Origin: Fortiea sp. LEGE XX443
GTDB taxonomy: Bacteria > Cyanobacteriota > Cyanobacteriia > Cyanobacteriales > Nostocaceae
DNA: 59,822 bases
Assembly (NCBI RefSeq): GCF_015206815.1
Contig: NZ_JADEXZ010000031.1
Span: 1 to 59,822, forward strand
Direction: 5' to 3'
The notes under the pieces are model-generated. The model searched no databases. It saw nothing but the letters and a program-made list of their open reading frames with translations, and was not told the origin of the DNA. Numbering within the stretch: the stretch's first letter is position 1; each line of letters begins with the position of its first letter. The translations under genes were made by a program, and so were the position numbers. Shown one piece after another: positions 1-10,761 of the stretch.

Positions 1-155
1 CTAATTCACATTTGTTACTGGGATTCAATCATTTAATTGCAGCCATGAATCAATTTAAACCCTTTTATGCTTCTGGATGATTTAGCTCCTGAACTACTTG
101 CTTATTCCGGAAAGTGACAGAAGAGGGCTAAGAGGTTGTGATATTACCTAATTGG

Positions 156-180
156 TACTTAAAGTCCGTGGACTTAAAAG
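156..180. promoter_or_regulatory. C-box operator of the restriction-modification controller
   Basis: Two half-sites, TACTTAAAGTC and GACTTAAAAGC, meet around a CCGTGG centre, with a perfect AAGTCC-GT-GGACTT core. This matches the known layout of C-protein operators (GACT-N3-AGTC half-sites around a CCGTG spacer). It ends 25 bp before the ATG of the controller gene. By analogy with C.PvuII and C.Esp1396I, it should give positive and then negative autoregulation of the C-R transcript. The assignment is from motif and position only. Confidence 0.72.
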
Positions 181-205
181 CCTCTTATCATTTTTACTTA
201 TTTAT

Positions 206-430
206 ATGGCAGCATCTAACGAAAAAGATATTAGAAAAAAATTTGGCGAACGTTTACGTTACCTCCGAAATACTCGTGAACTTTCTCAGGAAGATTTAGC
301 GCATTTATGCGATTTGGATAGAAGCTACATAGGAGGTGTCGAACGTGGAGAGAGAAATGTGAGTCTTCTAAATATCAAGAAAATTGCAGATGCTTTGTGC
401 ATTTCACCTAGAGAGTTTTTTGATGAGTAG
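206..430 (+). CDS. XRE-type HTH controller (C) protein of a type II R-M system
   Basis: The 74-residue product is almost entirely one helix-turn-helix domain of the XRE/Cro family (RERLRYLR-like start, then [20 protein letters not shown], then the [11 protein letters not shown] helix). This is the size and form of R-M controller proteins, which delay endonuclease expression until the host DNA is methylated. I start at the ATG at 206. An in-frame TTG at 152 would add a hydrophobic leader that runs through the C-box, so it is unlikely. The gene overlaps the next one by 8 bp (ATG at 423, stop at 428-430), which suggests translational coupling. The C-box upstream, the overlap with a putative nuclease gene and the nearby methyltransferase gene together make the controller role likely. 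Confidence 0.85.
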   Translation: MAASNEKDIRKKFGERLRYLRNTRELSQEDLAHLCDLDRSYIGGVERGERNVSLLNIKKIADALCISPREFFDE

Positions 431-1304
431 TATTCCAGAGAACATACGCCTCAAGGAATTAGTAATAGTTACTAACTTAAATAAACCTTTTTTTGATGAT
501 TTTACCAGCTTCTTGCAAATAGAAGGGTATGCTGAACTTTATGAATTTGTTATTGAGCAAAACGCATCCAAGGCAAAAAAAACTATCCAGAAATATTTAG
601 AGCGCAAGGTTCCTAATAACCTGAAGTTATATGATGGGATAGCTCGTCCATACCCTGAAGACAAAGCTAAATGGCTTTTATTAGGATGGATTTTTAGAGA
701 TGCTCCTGAACAGAGATTAAAAGGATTTTTAAATAATTTCAGTGGAAAACAAAATGAACGTAAAGCTGATTTACTCAATCAAGTTAGACAATATGTTGCC
801 ACAATTTTGCATGAGCGTGAAAGATGGGATTGGCTACCAATTTCTGAAGTGATGATTGATCGTTTAGAAGGAAGTCGCCGTTCAATAAAAGGAAACCTGT
901 TTGAGGAAATTGTTCGGCGCAACCTCAAGGAAATATTTGAAATAAATAACATTCAACTTTCGATTGAAAAAACCCAAATTAAAGTTGATGGTGAAACTTA
1001 TGACATTAAAGTCAGTGGCTGTAAAGGTAATATTCTTATCCCAGTTAAAACTCGTGAAACGATAGGCGGTGGTCATGCTCTTTTATTCACAAGAGATATC
1101 CACAAAGCCATAACAGTAGCGAATAAGTCTGGCTATAAATGTATACCAGTTATTATTGCTGAATCTTGGACAGCTGATTTAACTGCATTAGACTGTCAAG
1201 AATTTATCTATATTAATAAAAATCCAAATCAAATTAATGAGGTTGAACCTTTACTAGTTCAAGAATTAAAAAATTTGATAGAAGTTTTTCGCTCTCTCAT
1301 CTAA
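423..1304 (+). CDS. putative type II restriction endonuclease
   Basis: The product has 293 residues. I do not recognise a named family, but its place inside a C-R-M cassette argues that it is the endonuclease. A PD-(D/E)XK-like core can be proposed in the second half: YDIKVSG, followed after a short strand by ILIPVKTRE and then a glycine-rich GGGHALL stretch. The E in [14 protein letters not shown] could be the extra acidic residue on the first helix. The N-terminal half is mostly helical and may read the target. I chose the ATG at 423 because it overlaps the C gene in the usual way; an upstream ATG at 384 would add 13 residues inside the C gene. The gene is convergent with the methyltransferase gene, with only 5 bp between their stops. 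The recognition sequence cannot be deduced. Confidence 0.7.
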   Translation: MSSIPENIRLKELVIVTNLNKPFFDDFTSFLQIEGYAELYEFVIEQNASKAKKTIQKYLERKVPNNLKLYDGIARPYPEDKAKWLLLGWIFRDAPEQRLKGFLNNFSGKQNERKADLLNQVRQYVATILHERERWDWLPISEVMIDRLEGSRRSIKGNLFEEIVRRNLKEIFEINNIQLSIEKTQIKVDGETYDIKVSGCKGNILIPVKTRETIGGGHALLFTRDIHKAITVANKSGYKCIPVIIAESWTADLTALDCQEFIYINKNPNQINEVEPLLVQELKNLIEVFRSLI

Positions 1305-1309
1305 ACCTA

Positions 1310-2257
1310 CTAAGTCGGAAAAATTCTTTTCATAGCCATTTCACAGTAATCCTTATTCAACTCAATACCAATAAACTTGCGTCCTTTGGCAAGAGATACT
1401 ACTCCTGTAGTTCCAGAACCAAAGAAAGGGTCGAGAACTAGTGAACCTTCGGGACAACCAGCTAAAATACACGGTTCTATCAACTTTTCTGGAAAGACCG
1501 CGAAATGTGATTCTCTAAATTTAGAAAGAGGTATTTCCCAAACAGTTCTCTTATTTCTTCCTTTAGGATGAAATGCTTGATCCCAGCGACCACTATGTAA
1601 GTTTCCATTACCAGAATTTTTCCCCTGTTCTGGTGTTCCTCCCTGCTTTCCCAGATGGTTCCTTCCCCCTTTCATTTTACTTTTTTCGGAAAAAGTTACA
1701 TGTGGCTCACGGATAGAATCTGCGTCGTAATAGTACTTTGAGCTTTTAGCAAATAGAAATATATATTCATGATCGGTAGTTGGACGATTTTTTACAGAAG
1801 ATGGCATAGCATTTGGCTTGTACCAAATAATATCAGACCGTAACATCCATCCTCTTTCTTTCAGGGAAAGTGCTAATCTCCAAGGCAGCCCAGCAAGATT
1901 TCCCTCTATATACTTATCACCTATATTCAGCCAAAGCGTACCATCATCTTTTAAAACTCTCTTGACTTCATCAAAAATATCAATAAGACGGTTTAAGTAC
2001 TCTTCTATTGTTGGCTCTGTTCCAACTTGATTATCTGCAAAATAATCGCGTTGTCCATAATATGGAGGACTGGTAACTACTGCTTGAATGATTGAGTCTG
2101 GTAATTTTTTGAGAACTTCTAAAGCTTCTCCATTTAAGATAAAATTAGCTTGGTTAAAATCAACTTCATCAATATCCTTCATATCTATTATTAGCTTTTT
2201 ATCTAACCCCACAAATAAAGGAAGATTGCTGGTAATAGAATCTAAAGAGATAGTCAT
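1310..2257 (-). CDS. site-specific DNA methyltransferase (beta class, N4-cytosine or N6-adenine)
   Basis: The 315-residue enzyme should methylate the target of the adjacent endonuclease using S-adenosylmethionine. The catalytic motif IV, TSPPYYGQRDY, comes near residue 63. The SAM-binding motif I, DPFFGSGTTG, comes near residue 280 and is followed by GRKFIGIEL. This order (IV before I) defines the beta class, shared by N4mC and N6mA enzymes, so the modified base cannot be decided. The middle holds GTLWLNIGDKY and a probable target-recognition stretch from about residue 170 to 240. Length is normal for small type II enzymes. It faces the C-R pair tail to tail, so it has its own promoter in the region above 2257. 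Confidence 0.88.
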   Translation of the reverse strand: MTISLDSITSNLPLFVGLDKKLIIDMKDIDEVDFNQANFILNGEALEVLKKLPDSIIQAVVTSPPYYGQRDYFADNQVGTEPTIEEYLNRLIDIFDEVKRVLKDDGTLWLNIGDKYIEGNLAGLPWRLALSLKERGWMLRSDIIWYKPNAMPSSVKNRPTTDHEYIFLFAKSSKYYYDADSIREPHVTFSEKSKMKGGRNHLGKQGGTPEQGKNSGNGNLHSGRWDQAFHPKGRNKRTVWEIPLSKFRESHFAVFPEKLIEPCILAGCPEGSLVLDPFFGSGTTGVVSLAKGRKFIGIELNKDYCEMAMKRIFPT

Positions 2258-2366
2258 ACTTTTAAAAATTCTGTACTTATAGTCATCATATATTGTTATT
2301 GCAGTATATGCAACCTTAGAGTTTTCAGTTGATAATCAAATATAAAAATATCTGTTTCTTTACTCA

Positions 2367-2617
2367 TTTTGCCAAATTGCTTTCTCATTTTGGTAGATTT
2401 AGTCAGCAAAAAGGCATATTGCTTACTCAAAATGCCTGATCGCTTTCTCATTTCAGTAGATCACGCAGGTAAAAAGGCATATTGCTTACTCAAAATGCCT
2501 GATCGCTTTCTCATTTCAGTAGATCACGCAAGCAAAAAGGCATATTGCTTACTCATTTTGCCAAATTGCTTTCTCATTTCAGTAGATCACGCAAGCAAAA
2601 AGGCATATTGCTTACTC
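2367..2617. repeat. 63-bp tandem repeat, about four copies
   Basis: The motif AAAAAGGCATATTGCTTACT recurs at 2408, 2471, 2534 and 2597, exactly 63 bp apart. Copies alternate between a 'caaaatgcctgatcgc' and a 'cattttgccaaattgc' variant in the middle. The period is a multiple of three, so one plus-strand frame stays open for about 100 codons, but there is no ribosome-binding site or recognisable protein. It lies between the methyltransferase promoter region and the SLH gene. Confidence 0.85.
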
Positions 2618-2864
2618 ATTAGGTTTAAATGCGTTCTTCTTACCGTAATTCACACACTCGTGATCAGTATTCTTGTATAGCAAAAGCCATTGCAGATGTA
2701 CCAAAATTCTTTTAGATTGCTCAATACGGAAGTTTTTTTTCACAGAATTGACGATCGCCGCAGTCTAGAGATAGATTACCAAATATAAAAATTTATACGA
2801 AAGTTTGGTAGCGATCGCGATCGTGTTGCTACAATCCAGCCAAGCAAACTAGTGGCAATCCACA

Positions 2865-4895
2865 ATGGTCTCTACTACTGCACGCTTCTCAGATACTCAA
2901 AACCATTGGGCGCGTCCATTTATTGAAGCCTTAGCAGGGCGGCGTATTTTAAATGGCTATCCCAACGGGACTTTTCGCCCAGATAACTCAGTTACGCGTG
3001 CTGAGTTTGCAGCTATAGTTGCAGCTGTTTTTACCATACCAGGGAAGCGCCAATACACCCCTTTTGTTGATGTTCCGGTAAATCATTGGGCAGCAAATGG
3101 CATTCAAAAGGCTTACGAAACAGGATTTTTAATTGGCTACCCTGATAAATACTTCCGCCCGAATAATCGCATTGCTAGGGGTGATGTTTTAGTTTCTTTA
3201 GTCAATGGTTTGGATATTGCAGCGAAAAACCAACCTGACTTATTAAATCAACTACCACAAATCTATCAAGACGCGGCCAACATTCCTGGTTATGCCAGAA
3301 ATCAATTGGCGCTGGCGACTAGTGCCGGATTTGTAACTAGTTTCCCTAATATTAAGTTACTTAACTACACTACGGCGGCTACTCGCGCGGATGTAGCAGT
3401 TATGGTTTATCAAGCGTTGGTGTATCTGGGTAACGCCCAAAAGATTGCTTCTGTTTACCTTGTAACACCACCAACAACAACACCCATACCCACAACCCCA
3501 GTACCTAGTACTGTGAAAGTTAGCCATACACGAGAGTTTCGGGGGGCTTGGGTAGTTTCAGTATGGAATAGTGATTGGCCTTCCAAAGCAGGGCTACCAG
3601 TTGCTCAACAACAATCAGAATTGGTAGAAATTGTCAACCAATTGCAAGCATTGAATTTTAACGCCTTAATTTTGCAAGTACGTCCAGAAGGCGATGCTTT
3701 ATATGCTTCGGAATTAGAACCTTGGAGTGCTTGGATTACAGGAACTCAAGGGAGAGCGCCAGAACCATTTTATGACCCTTTAGAGTTTGCGATCGCTGAA
3801 TGTCACAAGCGTAATATAGAAATTCATGCTTGGTTTAACCCCTATCGCGCCAAAACTAGCACCAAGGGTTCACCAAATGTTCGCCCCCACATAGCAATCA
3901 CTCATCCAGAAGTCGTTTATCAATGGGGTAATCAGCTATGGATGGACCCAGGATCAAAAATTGTTCAAGATAGAGCATACAACGTTATTCTTGATGTTGT
4001 GCGGCGCTATGACTTAGACGGTATTCACTTAGATGATTATTTTTATCCCTATCCCATCCAAGGTCAAGTTTTCCCCGATAGCAAAACCTACGCAGCTTAC
4101 AGAGCCACAGGTGGTTTGTTGACTTTAGATGATTGGCGACGCGAAAATGTCAATCAAATGGTGTTGCGCCTCTGGAACGGCATTAAGGCTGCAAAACCTC
4201 ATGTAAAATTTGGTATTAGTCCCTTTGGTATTTACCGCCCCGGACAACCAGCCGGAATTACTGGTTTAGATGCCTACAGTGTGTTGTATGCTGACTCTCG
4301 GAAATGGTTAGAGCAAGGCTGGATTGATTATTTAGCCCCACAACTCTATTGGCGCATCGAGCAAACCAAACAAAGTTATCCTGCACTGCTGAAATGGTGG
4401 ACAGACGTTAATTCTCAGCAGCGGCACATCTACACCGGTAATAATCTGGGACAACTGGATGGTAAGGCTTGGAAAGACGATGAGATTGATAAACAAGTGA
4501 AAATTTCCCGCAACCTAGCCGGAAACTTATCACTAGGGAATATTTTCTTTAGTATGAGTGCTATCAATCAAAATCGGCGAGGTATTGCTGACCAGTTTAA
4601 AAATTCCCTTTATTCCAGACCTGCATTAGTACCTACTATACCGTGGCAGAATGCAGCCTCAGCATCCCCACCCAAAGCCCTACAATTCAAAGATGGTAAA
4701 CTCAACTGGCAACCAGGAGATAATCAGCCTGTACGGTCTTGGACACTTTATCGGCAAACTGGCGATAATTGGACACTTCAGCGTGTCTTGTCGGCTGGTA
4801 CAACCTTCACCACTGTTCAAGCTGGAACCTATGCTGTATGTGCAGTTGATAGGTTAGCGAATGAGAGTTTGGGTGTAGTTATCTCAGTAAATTGA
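2865..4895 (+). CDS. SLH-domain glycoside hydrolase (DUF187/GHL10 family)
   Basis: The 676-residue protein begins with three S-layer homology motifs (about residues 8-50, 66-112 and 135-187; for example GYPNGTFRPDNSVTRAEFA), which anchor proteins to the cell wall. A proline/threonine linker follows. From about residue 222 (REFRGAWVVSVWNSDWPS) to 540 there is a GHL10-type TIM-barrel hydrolase, with LILQVRPEGDALY, IHAWFNPYR and the acidic DGIHLDDYFYPYP loop. The last 80 residues look like a small beta domain. The likely role is cleavage of a cell-wall or sheath glycan. No signal peptide is visible: SLH starts at residue 8. Either secretion is non-classical, or the true start lies upstream; I saw no convincing upstream start. 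Function is inferred from family only. Confidence 0.85.
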   Translation: MVSTTARFSDTQNHWARPFIEALAGRRILNGYPNGTFRPDNSVTRAEFAAIVAAVFTIPGKRQYTPFVDVPVNHWAANGIQKAYETGFLIGYPDKYFRPNNRIARGDVLVSLVNGLDIAAKNQPDLLNQLPQIYQDAANIPGYARNQLALATSAGFVTSFPNIKLLNYTTAATRADVAVMVYQALVYLGNAQKIASVYLVTPPTTTPIPTTPVPSTVKVSHTREFRGAWVVSVWNSDWPSKAGLPVAQQQSELVEIVNQLQALNFNALILQVRPEGDALYASELEPWSAWITGTQGRAPEPFYDPLEFAIAECHKRNIEIHAWFNPYRAKTSTKGSPNVRPHIAITHPEVVYQWGNQLWMDPGSKIVQDRAYNVILDVVRRYDLDGIHLDDYFYPYPIQGQVFPDSKTYAAYRATGGLLTLDDWRRENVNQMVLRLWNGIKAAKPHVKFGISPFGIYRPGQPAGITGLDAYSVLYADSRKWLEQGWIDYLAPQLYWRIEQTKQSYPALLKWWTDVNSQQRHIYTGNNLGQLDGKAWKDDEIDKQVKISRNLAGNLSLGNIFFSMSAINQNRRGIADQFKNSLYSRPALVPTIPWQNAASASPPKALQFKDGKLNWQPGDNQPVRSWTLYRQTGDNWTLQRVLSAGTTFTTVQAGTYAVCAVDRLANESLGVVISVN

Positions 4896-4915
4896 CTGAA
4901 ACTCCATACAAAGCA

Positions 4916-4943
4916 GTAGAGACGCAACACGTTGCGTCTCTAC
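4916..4943. repeat. perfect palindromic hairpin (GTAGAGACGCAA family)
   Basis: Arms GTAGAGACGCAA and TTGCGTCTCTAC are perfect complements around a 4-base CACG loop. It sits 20 bp after the SLH hydrolase stop and between two convergent genes, so it may end transcription. No U-tract follows. Related copies occur inside trpD (42092-42119) and, degenerate, near 35201, so it is also a dispersed repeat. Confidence 0.75.
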
Positions 4944-5069
4944 CAATACAAATGATTTTTAAGCAATTAAAGTGAATTCTGTCAGCAAACACCATATTTG
5001 CATAGTCTTTGGCGATCGCTTACCAGAAAAACAAATCTGCTTACAGAACTGAGGTCTACTCGTACTCAG

Positions 5070-8000
5070 TTAGATGATAGTGAAATCAGCGACAGTCAAC
5101 GTCGTGGTATTAACCCCCGTCAGCGTTGCCAAGATTTCACTAGTAGAAGTTACCAGAATGTTGTCACCAGAAAAACTCAGTTGACCAAAACTCAGACCAT
5201 CAGACAGTCCGATTAAGTCAGTACCCTTGCGGAAATCGGTAATAATATCAGTGCCTTGTTGGGAAGCAAAGACAAATGTATCTTTACCAAGACCACCAGT
5301 GAGGGTATCGTTAGCATCACCACCAAACAACAGGTCATCACCCGTACCACCTATAAGGATGTCGTCACCATCACCACCGAACAGGGTATCGTTACCATTA
5401 CCACCGGAGATAGTGTCGTTACCCGCACCGCCCGTGATGGTGTCGTTGTTATTACCACCGGAAATGGTATCGTCACCTTCATCGCCAAAAATAGTATCGT
5501 TACCATTGCCACCGGAGATAGTGTCGTTACCCGCACCGCCTGTGATAGTGTCTTTGCCATTACCGCCTGAGATAGTGTCATCCCCTGCGGTGCCAGAGAG
5601 GGTATTGTTTTGGTTAGTGCCAGTGATGTTAGCACCAACTGCGATCGCCACAGTAGTAGTACTAGTTAGACTGCGATCGCTGATAGTGTAGTTAAAGTTA
5701 GCATTGCCAGTGAAGTCGGTAGTTGGGGTAAAGACAATAAAATCATCCGCCGAGTTATCCTGAGTGCCATTATCATTCAGCACCACAGTACCATTGGTTG
5801 CATCACTCACCCCAGTAATGCTGAAACTGCTGCTGTCGATGTCGCTATCATTAGCCAGCAACGTACTGACTGGGATAGTTACAGCAGTATTAAAGGCAGT
5901 AGTCAGATTATCATTAACTGCAACGGGTGCATCATTAACTGGCTGAACATTCAGGTTAAAAGTAACCGTAACGCTGCCGCCATTGCGATCGCTAACAATA
6001 AAGGCGAAGTCGTCAGCGCCATTAAAATCAGGATTGGGGGTGTAGATGAAATAATCGTCGCTGGGGTTGTCTGGAGTCCCGTTATCGTTGAAAGTCAGTG
6101 TGCCGTTAGTTGGGTTAGTGAAGCTACTAATGCTTAAAGTATCGCCATCAATGTCTTGATATCTACGCAAGATATTGCTGGCAAGGATATTAACGGCACT
6201 ATCTTCGTTAGTGGTAGTGGTAACCGCATTTGCAAAACCAAATACCACGTAGCTTTCCCCTGCAAAAGACTGACCGTTGGGGTCAGATCTATCTGCCCCA
6301 ATAATCAGGTCATCAATGCCGTCGCCGTTGATGTCCCCTGCACTGCTGACGGAGATGCCTGAACTGTCATATTGATCAACGCCGTTAATCACAAAGCCGT
6401 TACTGCCATTCAGGAACGACAAGTTGAGACTAGCTCCAAATCCACTGCTACTGCCAAACACCACATAGCTCTCCCCTGCAAAAGACTGACCGTTGGGGTC
6501 GGCACCTTTTGCCCCGATAATCAAGTCGTCAATGCCGTCGCCGTTGATGTCCCCTGCACTGCTGACGGAGATGCCTGAGTAGTCATCCGCATTAATGCCG
6601 TTAATTACAAAGCCGTTACTGCCATCCAGGGACGACAAGTTGAGACTGGCTTCAAACCCACTGCTACTGCCAAATACCACGTAGCTCTCCCCTGCACTAC
6701 TTCGACCATTAGGGTCGGCATATCTTGCCCCAATAATCAGGTCATCAATGCCGTCGCCGTTGATGTCCCCTGCACTGCTGACGGAGATGCCTGAACTGTC
6801 ATATTGATCAACGCCGTTAATCACAAAGCCGTTACTGCCATCTAAGGATGAGAGGTTGAGACTAGTTCCAAACCCACTGCTACTGCCAAACACTACGTAG
6901 CTCTCCCCTGCATCATACTGACCGTTGGGGTCGGCAAAAAATGCTCCGATAATCAGGTCATCAATGCCGTCGCCGTTGATGTCCCCCGCACTGCTGACAG
7001 AAGTACCTGATCTGTCACCCGCATTAATGCCGTTAATTACAAAGCCGTTACTGCCATCCAGGGACGACAAGTTGAGACTGGCTTCAAACCCACTGCTACT
7101 GCCAAATACCACGTAGCTCTCCCCTGCACTACTTCGACCATTGGGGTCGGCACCTTTTGCCCCGATAATCAAGTCGTCAATGCCGTCGCCGTTAATGTCC
7201 CCTGCACTGCTGACGGAGATGCCTGATCTGTCACCCGCATCAACGCCGTTAATCACAAAGCCGTTGCTGCCATCCAAGTCAGAGAGGTTGAGACTAGTTC
7301 CAAACCCACTGCTACTGCCAAACACTACGTAGCTCTCCCCTGCATCATACTGACCGTTGGGGTCGGCAAGAAATGCTCCGATAATCAGGTCATCAATGCC
7401 ATCACCGTTGATGTCCCCCGCACTGCTGACAGAGTAGCCAGAGGAGTCAAACTCATCAATGCCGTTAATCACAAAGCCGTTGCTGCCATTCAGGGAAGAC
7501 AGGTTAAAACTGACTTCAAACCCACTGCTACTACCAAATACCACGTAGCTCTCCCCTGCATCATACTGACCGTTGGGGTCGGCACCTCTTGCGCCGATAA
7601 TCAGGTCATCGATGCCGTCACCGTTGATGTCCCCCGCACTGCTGACGGAGTAGCCAGAGGAGTCAAACTCATCAATGCCGTTAATCACAAAGCCGTTGCT
7701 GCCGTTGAGTTCAGATAGGTTAAAAACTGAAGCAGGCTTGGGTGCATCATTCACACCATTAATAGTCACTGTAACGGTGGCTATGCTATTCAGCCTACCA
7801 TCACTGACATTGTAGGTAAAGCTGTCAGTGGCTGTTTCACCGACAGCCAAATTTTCAAATTGAGCATTGGGATCGTAGGTGAAAGTGCCATCAGCATTGA
7901 GGGTGAGTAAGGCACCGGAACTCAGAATAATGGGAGTGCCAACAGTGATTCCTGTACCGTTGACAAGGGTCACCCTTAAGGGGTCACTCTCAGGGTCGCT

Positions 8001-9599
8001 GTCGTTAGCTAAAACCGAAATATTAACAGCAGTATCTTCATTCGTAGTAGCCGCATCATTAACTGCAACTGGAGGTTGACTGAGTGTAGCAAAGCCAAAC
8101 ACCACATAGCTCTGCCCTGCAAAAATCTGACCGTTAGGGGAGGCACTGTATGCCCCGATAATCAGGTCGTCAATGCCGTCACCGTTGATGTCCCCTGCAC
8201 TGCTGACGGAGTAGCCAGAGAAGTCTTCTAAATTAATGCCGTTAATCACAAAGCCGTTACTGCCATCCAAGTCAGAGAGGTTGAGACTAGTTCCAAACCC
8301 ACTGCTACTGCCAAACACCACGTAGCTTGCCCCTGCATCTGCCCCTACATCATACTGACCGTTGGGGTCGGCGGCAAATGCTCCGATAATCAGGTCGTCA
8401 ATGCCGTCGCCGTTGATGTCCCCTGCACTGCTGACGGAGATGCCTGATCTGTCACCCGCATCAACGCCGTTAATCACAAATCCGTTGCTGCCATCCAAGT
8501 CAGAGAGGTTGAGACTAGTTCCAAACCCACTGCTACTGCCAAACACTACGTAGCTCTCCCCTGCATCATACTGACCGTTGGGGTCGGCAAGAAATGCTCC
8601 GATAATCAGGTCATCAATGCCATCACCGTTAATATCCCCCGCACTGCTGACAGATCTGCCTGAGTAGTCATCTGGATTAATGCCGTTAATCACAAAGCCG
8701 TTGCTGCCATCCAAGTCAGAGAGGTTGAGACTAGTTCCAAACCCACTGCTACTGCCAAACACTACGTAGCTTGCCCCTGCAAAAGACTGACTGTTGAGGT
8801 CGGCACCAAATGCTCCGATAATCAGGTCGTCAATGCCGTCGCCGTTGATGTCCCCTGCACTGCTGACGGAGCCGCCTGATCTGTCACCCGCATCAATGCC
8901 GTTAATCACAAATCCGTTGCTGCCATCCAAGTCAGAGAGGTTGAGACTAGAACTGAAGCCACTGGTACTGCCAAACACTACGTAGCTCTCCCCTGCACGA
9001 TCCTGACCGTTGGGATCGGCACCAAATGCCCCGATAATCAGGTCATCAATGCCATCACCGTTAATATCCCCTGCATTGCTGACGGAGATGCCTGAGGAGT
9101 CACCCTCATCAATGCCGTTAATCACAAAGCCGTTGCTGCCATTTAAGGATGAGACGTTGAGACTAGAACTGAAGCCACTGGTACTGCCAAACACTACGTA
9201 GCTTGCCCCTGCAAAAGACTGACTGTTGGGGTCGGCACCAAATGCTCCGATAATCAGGTCGTCAATGCCATCGCCGTTGATGTCGCCTGCACTGCTGACA
9301 GAGGAGTTCCCAGAGCCATAAGCATCATAACCGTTAATCACAAAGCCGTTACTACCATCCAGAGATGAGAGGTTGAGACTGGCTCCAAACGCACTACCAC
9401 TGCCAAACACCACATAGCTTGGCCCTGCATAAAATTGATCAGTATTCCTTGCCCTTATAATCAGGTCGTCAAAGCCGTCGCCATTGATGTCCCCCGCGCT
9501 GCTGACGGATCTGCCTAAGCGGTCAAACTCATCAATGCCGTTAATTACAAAGCCGTTGATACCATCCAGGGACGACAAGTTAAAAACTGAATTTACCAT
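5070..9599 (-). CDS. RTX exoprotein with two seven-unit FG-GAP (integrin-like) propellers
   Basis: The 1509-residue protein should be secreted by type I secretion. Seven FG-GAP units of about 72 residues fill residues 1-505. A cadherin-like/VCBS module ([20 protein letters not shown]) fills about 505-622. Seven more FG-GAP units fill 622-1123. Two further cadherin-like modules follow to about 1320, then glycine-aspartate RTX nonapeptides ([16 protein letters not shown]) to about 1440, and a cyanobacterial RTX C-terminal segment ([17 protein letters not shown]). Each unit carries a calcium-binding [14 protein letters not shown] loop. I use the ATG at 9599, which has GGAG 11 bp upstream, rather than an in-frame start at 9647. 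There is no N-terminal signal peptide, as expected for type I substrates. The 216-bp units are nearly identical in places, which suggests recent duplication or gene conversion. Likely a calcium-dependent adhesin; the ligand is unknown. Confidence 0.88.
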   Translation of the reverse strand: MVNSVFNLSSLDGINGFVINGIDEFDRLGRSVSSAGDINGDGFDDLIIRARNTDQFYAGPSYVVFGSGSAFGASLNLSSLDGSNGFVINGYDAYGSGNSSVSSAGDINGDGIDDLIIGAFGADPNSQSFAGASYVVFGSTSGFSSSLNVSSLNGSNGFVINGIDEGDSSGISVSNAGDINGDGIDDLIIGAFGADPNGQDRAGESYVVFGSTSGFSSSLNLSDLDGSNGFVINGIDAGDRSGGSVSSAGDINGDGIDDLIIGAFGADLNSQSFAGASYVVFGSSSGFGTSLNLSDLDGSNGFVINGINPDDYSGRSVSSAGDINGDGIDDLIIGAFLADPNGQYDAGESYVVFGSSSGFGTSLNLSDLDGSNGFVINGVDAGDRSGISVSSAGDINGDGIDDLIIGAFAADPNGQYDVGADAGASYVVFGSSSGFGTSLNLSDLDGSNGFVINGINLEDFSGYSVSSAGDINGDGIDDLIIGAYSASPNGQIFAGQSYVVFGFATLSQPPVAVNDAATTNEDTAVNISVLANDSDPESDPLRVTLVNGTGITVGTPIILSSGALLTLNADGTFTYDPNAQFENLAVGETATDSFTYNVSDGRLNSIATVTVTINGVNDAPKPASVFNLSELNGSNGFVINGIDEFDSSGYSVSSAGDINGDGIDDLIIGARGADPNGQYDAGESYVVFGSSSGFEVSFNLSSLNGSNGFVINGIDEFDSSGYSVSSAGDINGDGIDDLIIGAFLADPNGQYDAGESYVVFGSSSGFGTSLNLSDLDGSNGFVINGVDAGDRSGISVSSAGDINGDGIDDLIIGAKGADPNGRSSAGESYVVFGSSSGFEASLNLSSLDGSNGFVINGINAGDRSGTSVSSAGDINGDGIDDLIIGAFFADPNGQYDAGESYVVFGSSSGFGTSLNLSSLDGSNGFVINGVDQYDSSGISVSSAGDINGDGIDDLIIGARYADPNGRSSAGESYVVFGSSSGFEASLNLSSLDGSNGFVINGINADDYSGISVSSAGDINGDGIDDLIIGAKGADPNGQSFAGESYVVFGSSSGFGASLNLSFLNGSNGFVINGVDQYDSSGISVSSAGDINGDGIDDLIIGADRSDPNGQSFAGESYVVFGFANAVTTTTNEDSAVNILASNILRRYQDIDGDTLSISSFTNPTNGTLTFNDNGTPDNPSDDYFIYTPNPDFNGADDFAFIVSDRNGGSVTVTFNLNVQPVNDAPVAVNDNLTTAFNTAVTIPVSTLLANDSDIDSSSFSITGVSDATNGTVVLNDNGTQDNSADDFIVFTPTTDFTGNANFNYTISDRSLTSTTTVAIAVGANITGTNQNNTLSGTAGDDTISGGNGKDTITGGAGNDTISGGNGNDTIFGDEGDDTISGGNNNDTITGGAGNDTISGGNGNDTLFGGDGDDILIGGTGDDLLFGGDANDTLTGGLGKDTFVFASQQGTDIITDFRKGTDLIGLSDGLSFGQLSFSGDNILVTSTSEILATLTGVNTTTLTVADFTII

Positions 9600-9672
9600 T
9601 GTTGTCGATTCTCCAAGTTGTTTTTGCTTGTGTTTTTGTCTAGTCAAAAGATGTAAAATTTCACATTTGTAC

Positions 9673-10761
9673 TCATCCGACAGTTACCATCCGCCGAATT
9701 TCATCACTCTTAAAGCCGATCGCCATTGGACGACGCACCCCCGCTAGTGCCACCACGTCGTATAATTCCAGTACCACCCCCTCCATTCGCAGCGAATGCA
9801 CAATATCTCCACTCCGCAGGTCAATCACCAGCAACCCACACCGCGGTTCGACGTTTTTTTGTTGCAATTTTTCGTCTAAAGGCAACCCACTAAAAGTCTT
9901 GTTGTGTCTGGGTTGGGAAATTCCTACGATCGCAAAGTCACCATGAAATGTACAACCGCGCAGATATCCCGGACAAAATGCCACTGCTTCAAACACACCT
10001 CGTTCTAAATCAGCAAAGCCAAATTCTCCTGTGCCAGAGTTAAGTAACCACAGTTTGTCTTTATACCACCGAGGCGAATGAGGCATTGACAGCCCCTTCA
10101 GGATGATTTCATTACTCTCGACATCAATGACGCAACCACCATCAGCCCGTTTGTCCCGCCATCCCTCCGCTGCATCCGACTGACTAACAGCAGTGACATA
10201 TCTAGGTTGACCATCGCGCAGTGCCAACCCGTTCATGTGACACCTGTCTTCTGCTGCCAGTTTACTAATAAACGGTGGTTGCCACAGGGGAATGAAACTG
10301 TGAGTTTGACTGACAGTAGCTAAACAGCTAAATAGGGTATTGACAAATATCAAATTCTCTGAAATACCACGACTGTGAATTTTGTCGCCCTGGAATGGGG
10401 AATGACTCAGGACGATATCATGGATGTCTAAATCTCCTGTCACATAACCTACTTGGGGTAAATAGACAGCATCATAGTTGTCGTGAACTTGTCCCGGTTC
10501 GAGGGTGTTTTCAAAGCGCCACAGTTGATATAGGGAACTCATATACAAGCTCCTACCTTGGGCATACAAACCCATGCAGCGTTCAAATGTGCGCTCAAAT
10601 ACTGATAATCGCCCGTTTGCTTGCAAGCCGATGAAAAATAGTTTACCTGCTTGATAAGTTGTGAATGCCAGACTGAGATTCTGCTCGAATAGCCAGGGGG
10701 TAAACTGCCGTGAGGCATTCATCTCTAAGCTATTAGAAGCAGCTACCGGATTTTGATTCAT
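9673..10761 (-). CDS. TIGR03032 family protein
   Basis: The 362-residue product belongs to the TIGR03032 family of unknown function, recognised from its opening ([20 protein letters not shown]) and conserved stretches such as [40 protein letters not shown] and GLPLDEKLQ. The pattern of short beta-rich blocks suggests a propeller-like fold. No signal peptide or membrane segment is visible. It lies just upstream of the RTX gene on the same strand, with 73 bp between them, so co-expression is possible. Members of the family are often found near TPR or surface-protein genes, but no activity is established. Confidence 0.8.
   Translation of the reverse strand: MNQNPVAASNSLEMNASRQFTPWLFEQNLSLAFTTYQAGKLFFIGLQANGRLSVFERTFERCMGLYAQGRSLYMSSLYQLWRFENTLEPGQVHDNYDAVYLPQVGYVTGDLDIHDIVLSHSPFQGDKIHSRGISENLIFVNTLFSCLATVSQTHSFIPLWQPPFISKLAAEDRCHMNGLALRDGQPRYVTAVSQSDAAEGWRDKRADGGCVIDVESNEIILKGLSMPHSPRWYKDKLWLLNSGTGEFGFADLERGVFEAVAFCPGYLRGCTFHGDFAIVGISQPRHNKTFSGLPLDEKLQQKNVEPRCGLLVIDLRSGDIVHSLRMEGVVLELYDVVALAGVRRPMAIGFKSDEIRRMVTVG

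Noticed and set aside
2369-2680. Possible 103-residue protein
   Set aside because: It is a 63-bp tandem repeat frame with no ribosome-binding site or homologous domain.
5227-5691. Plus-strand frames over the RTX repeats
   Set aside because: They come from the reverse reading of the GGxGxD repeats and have no start signals.
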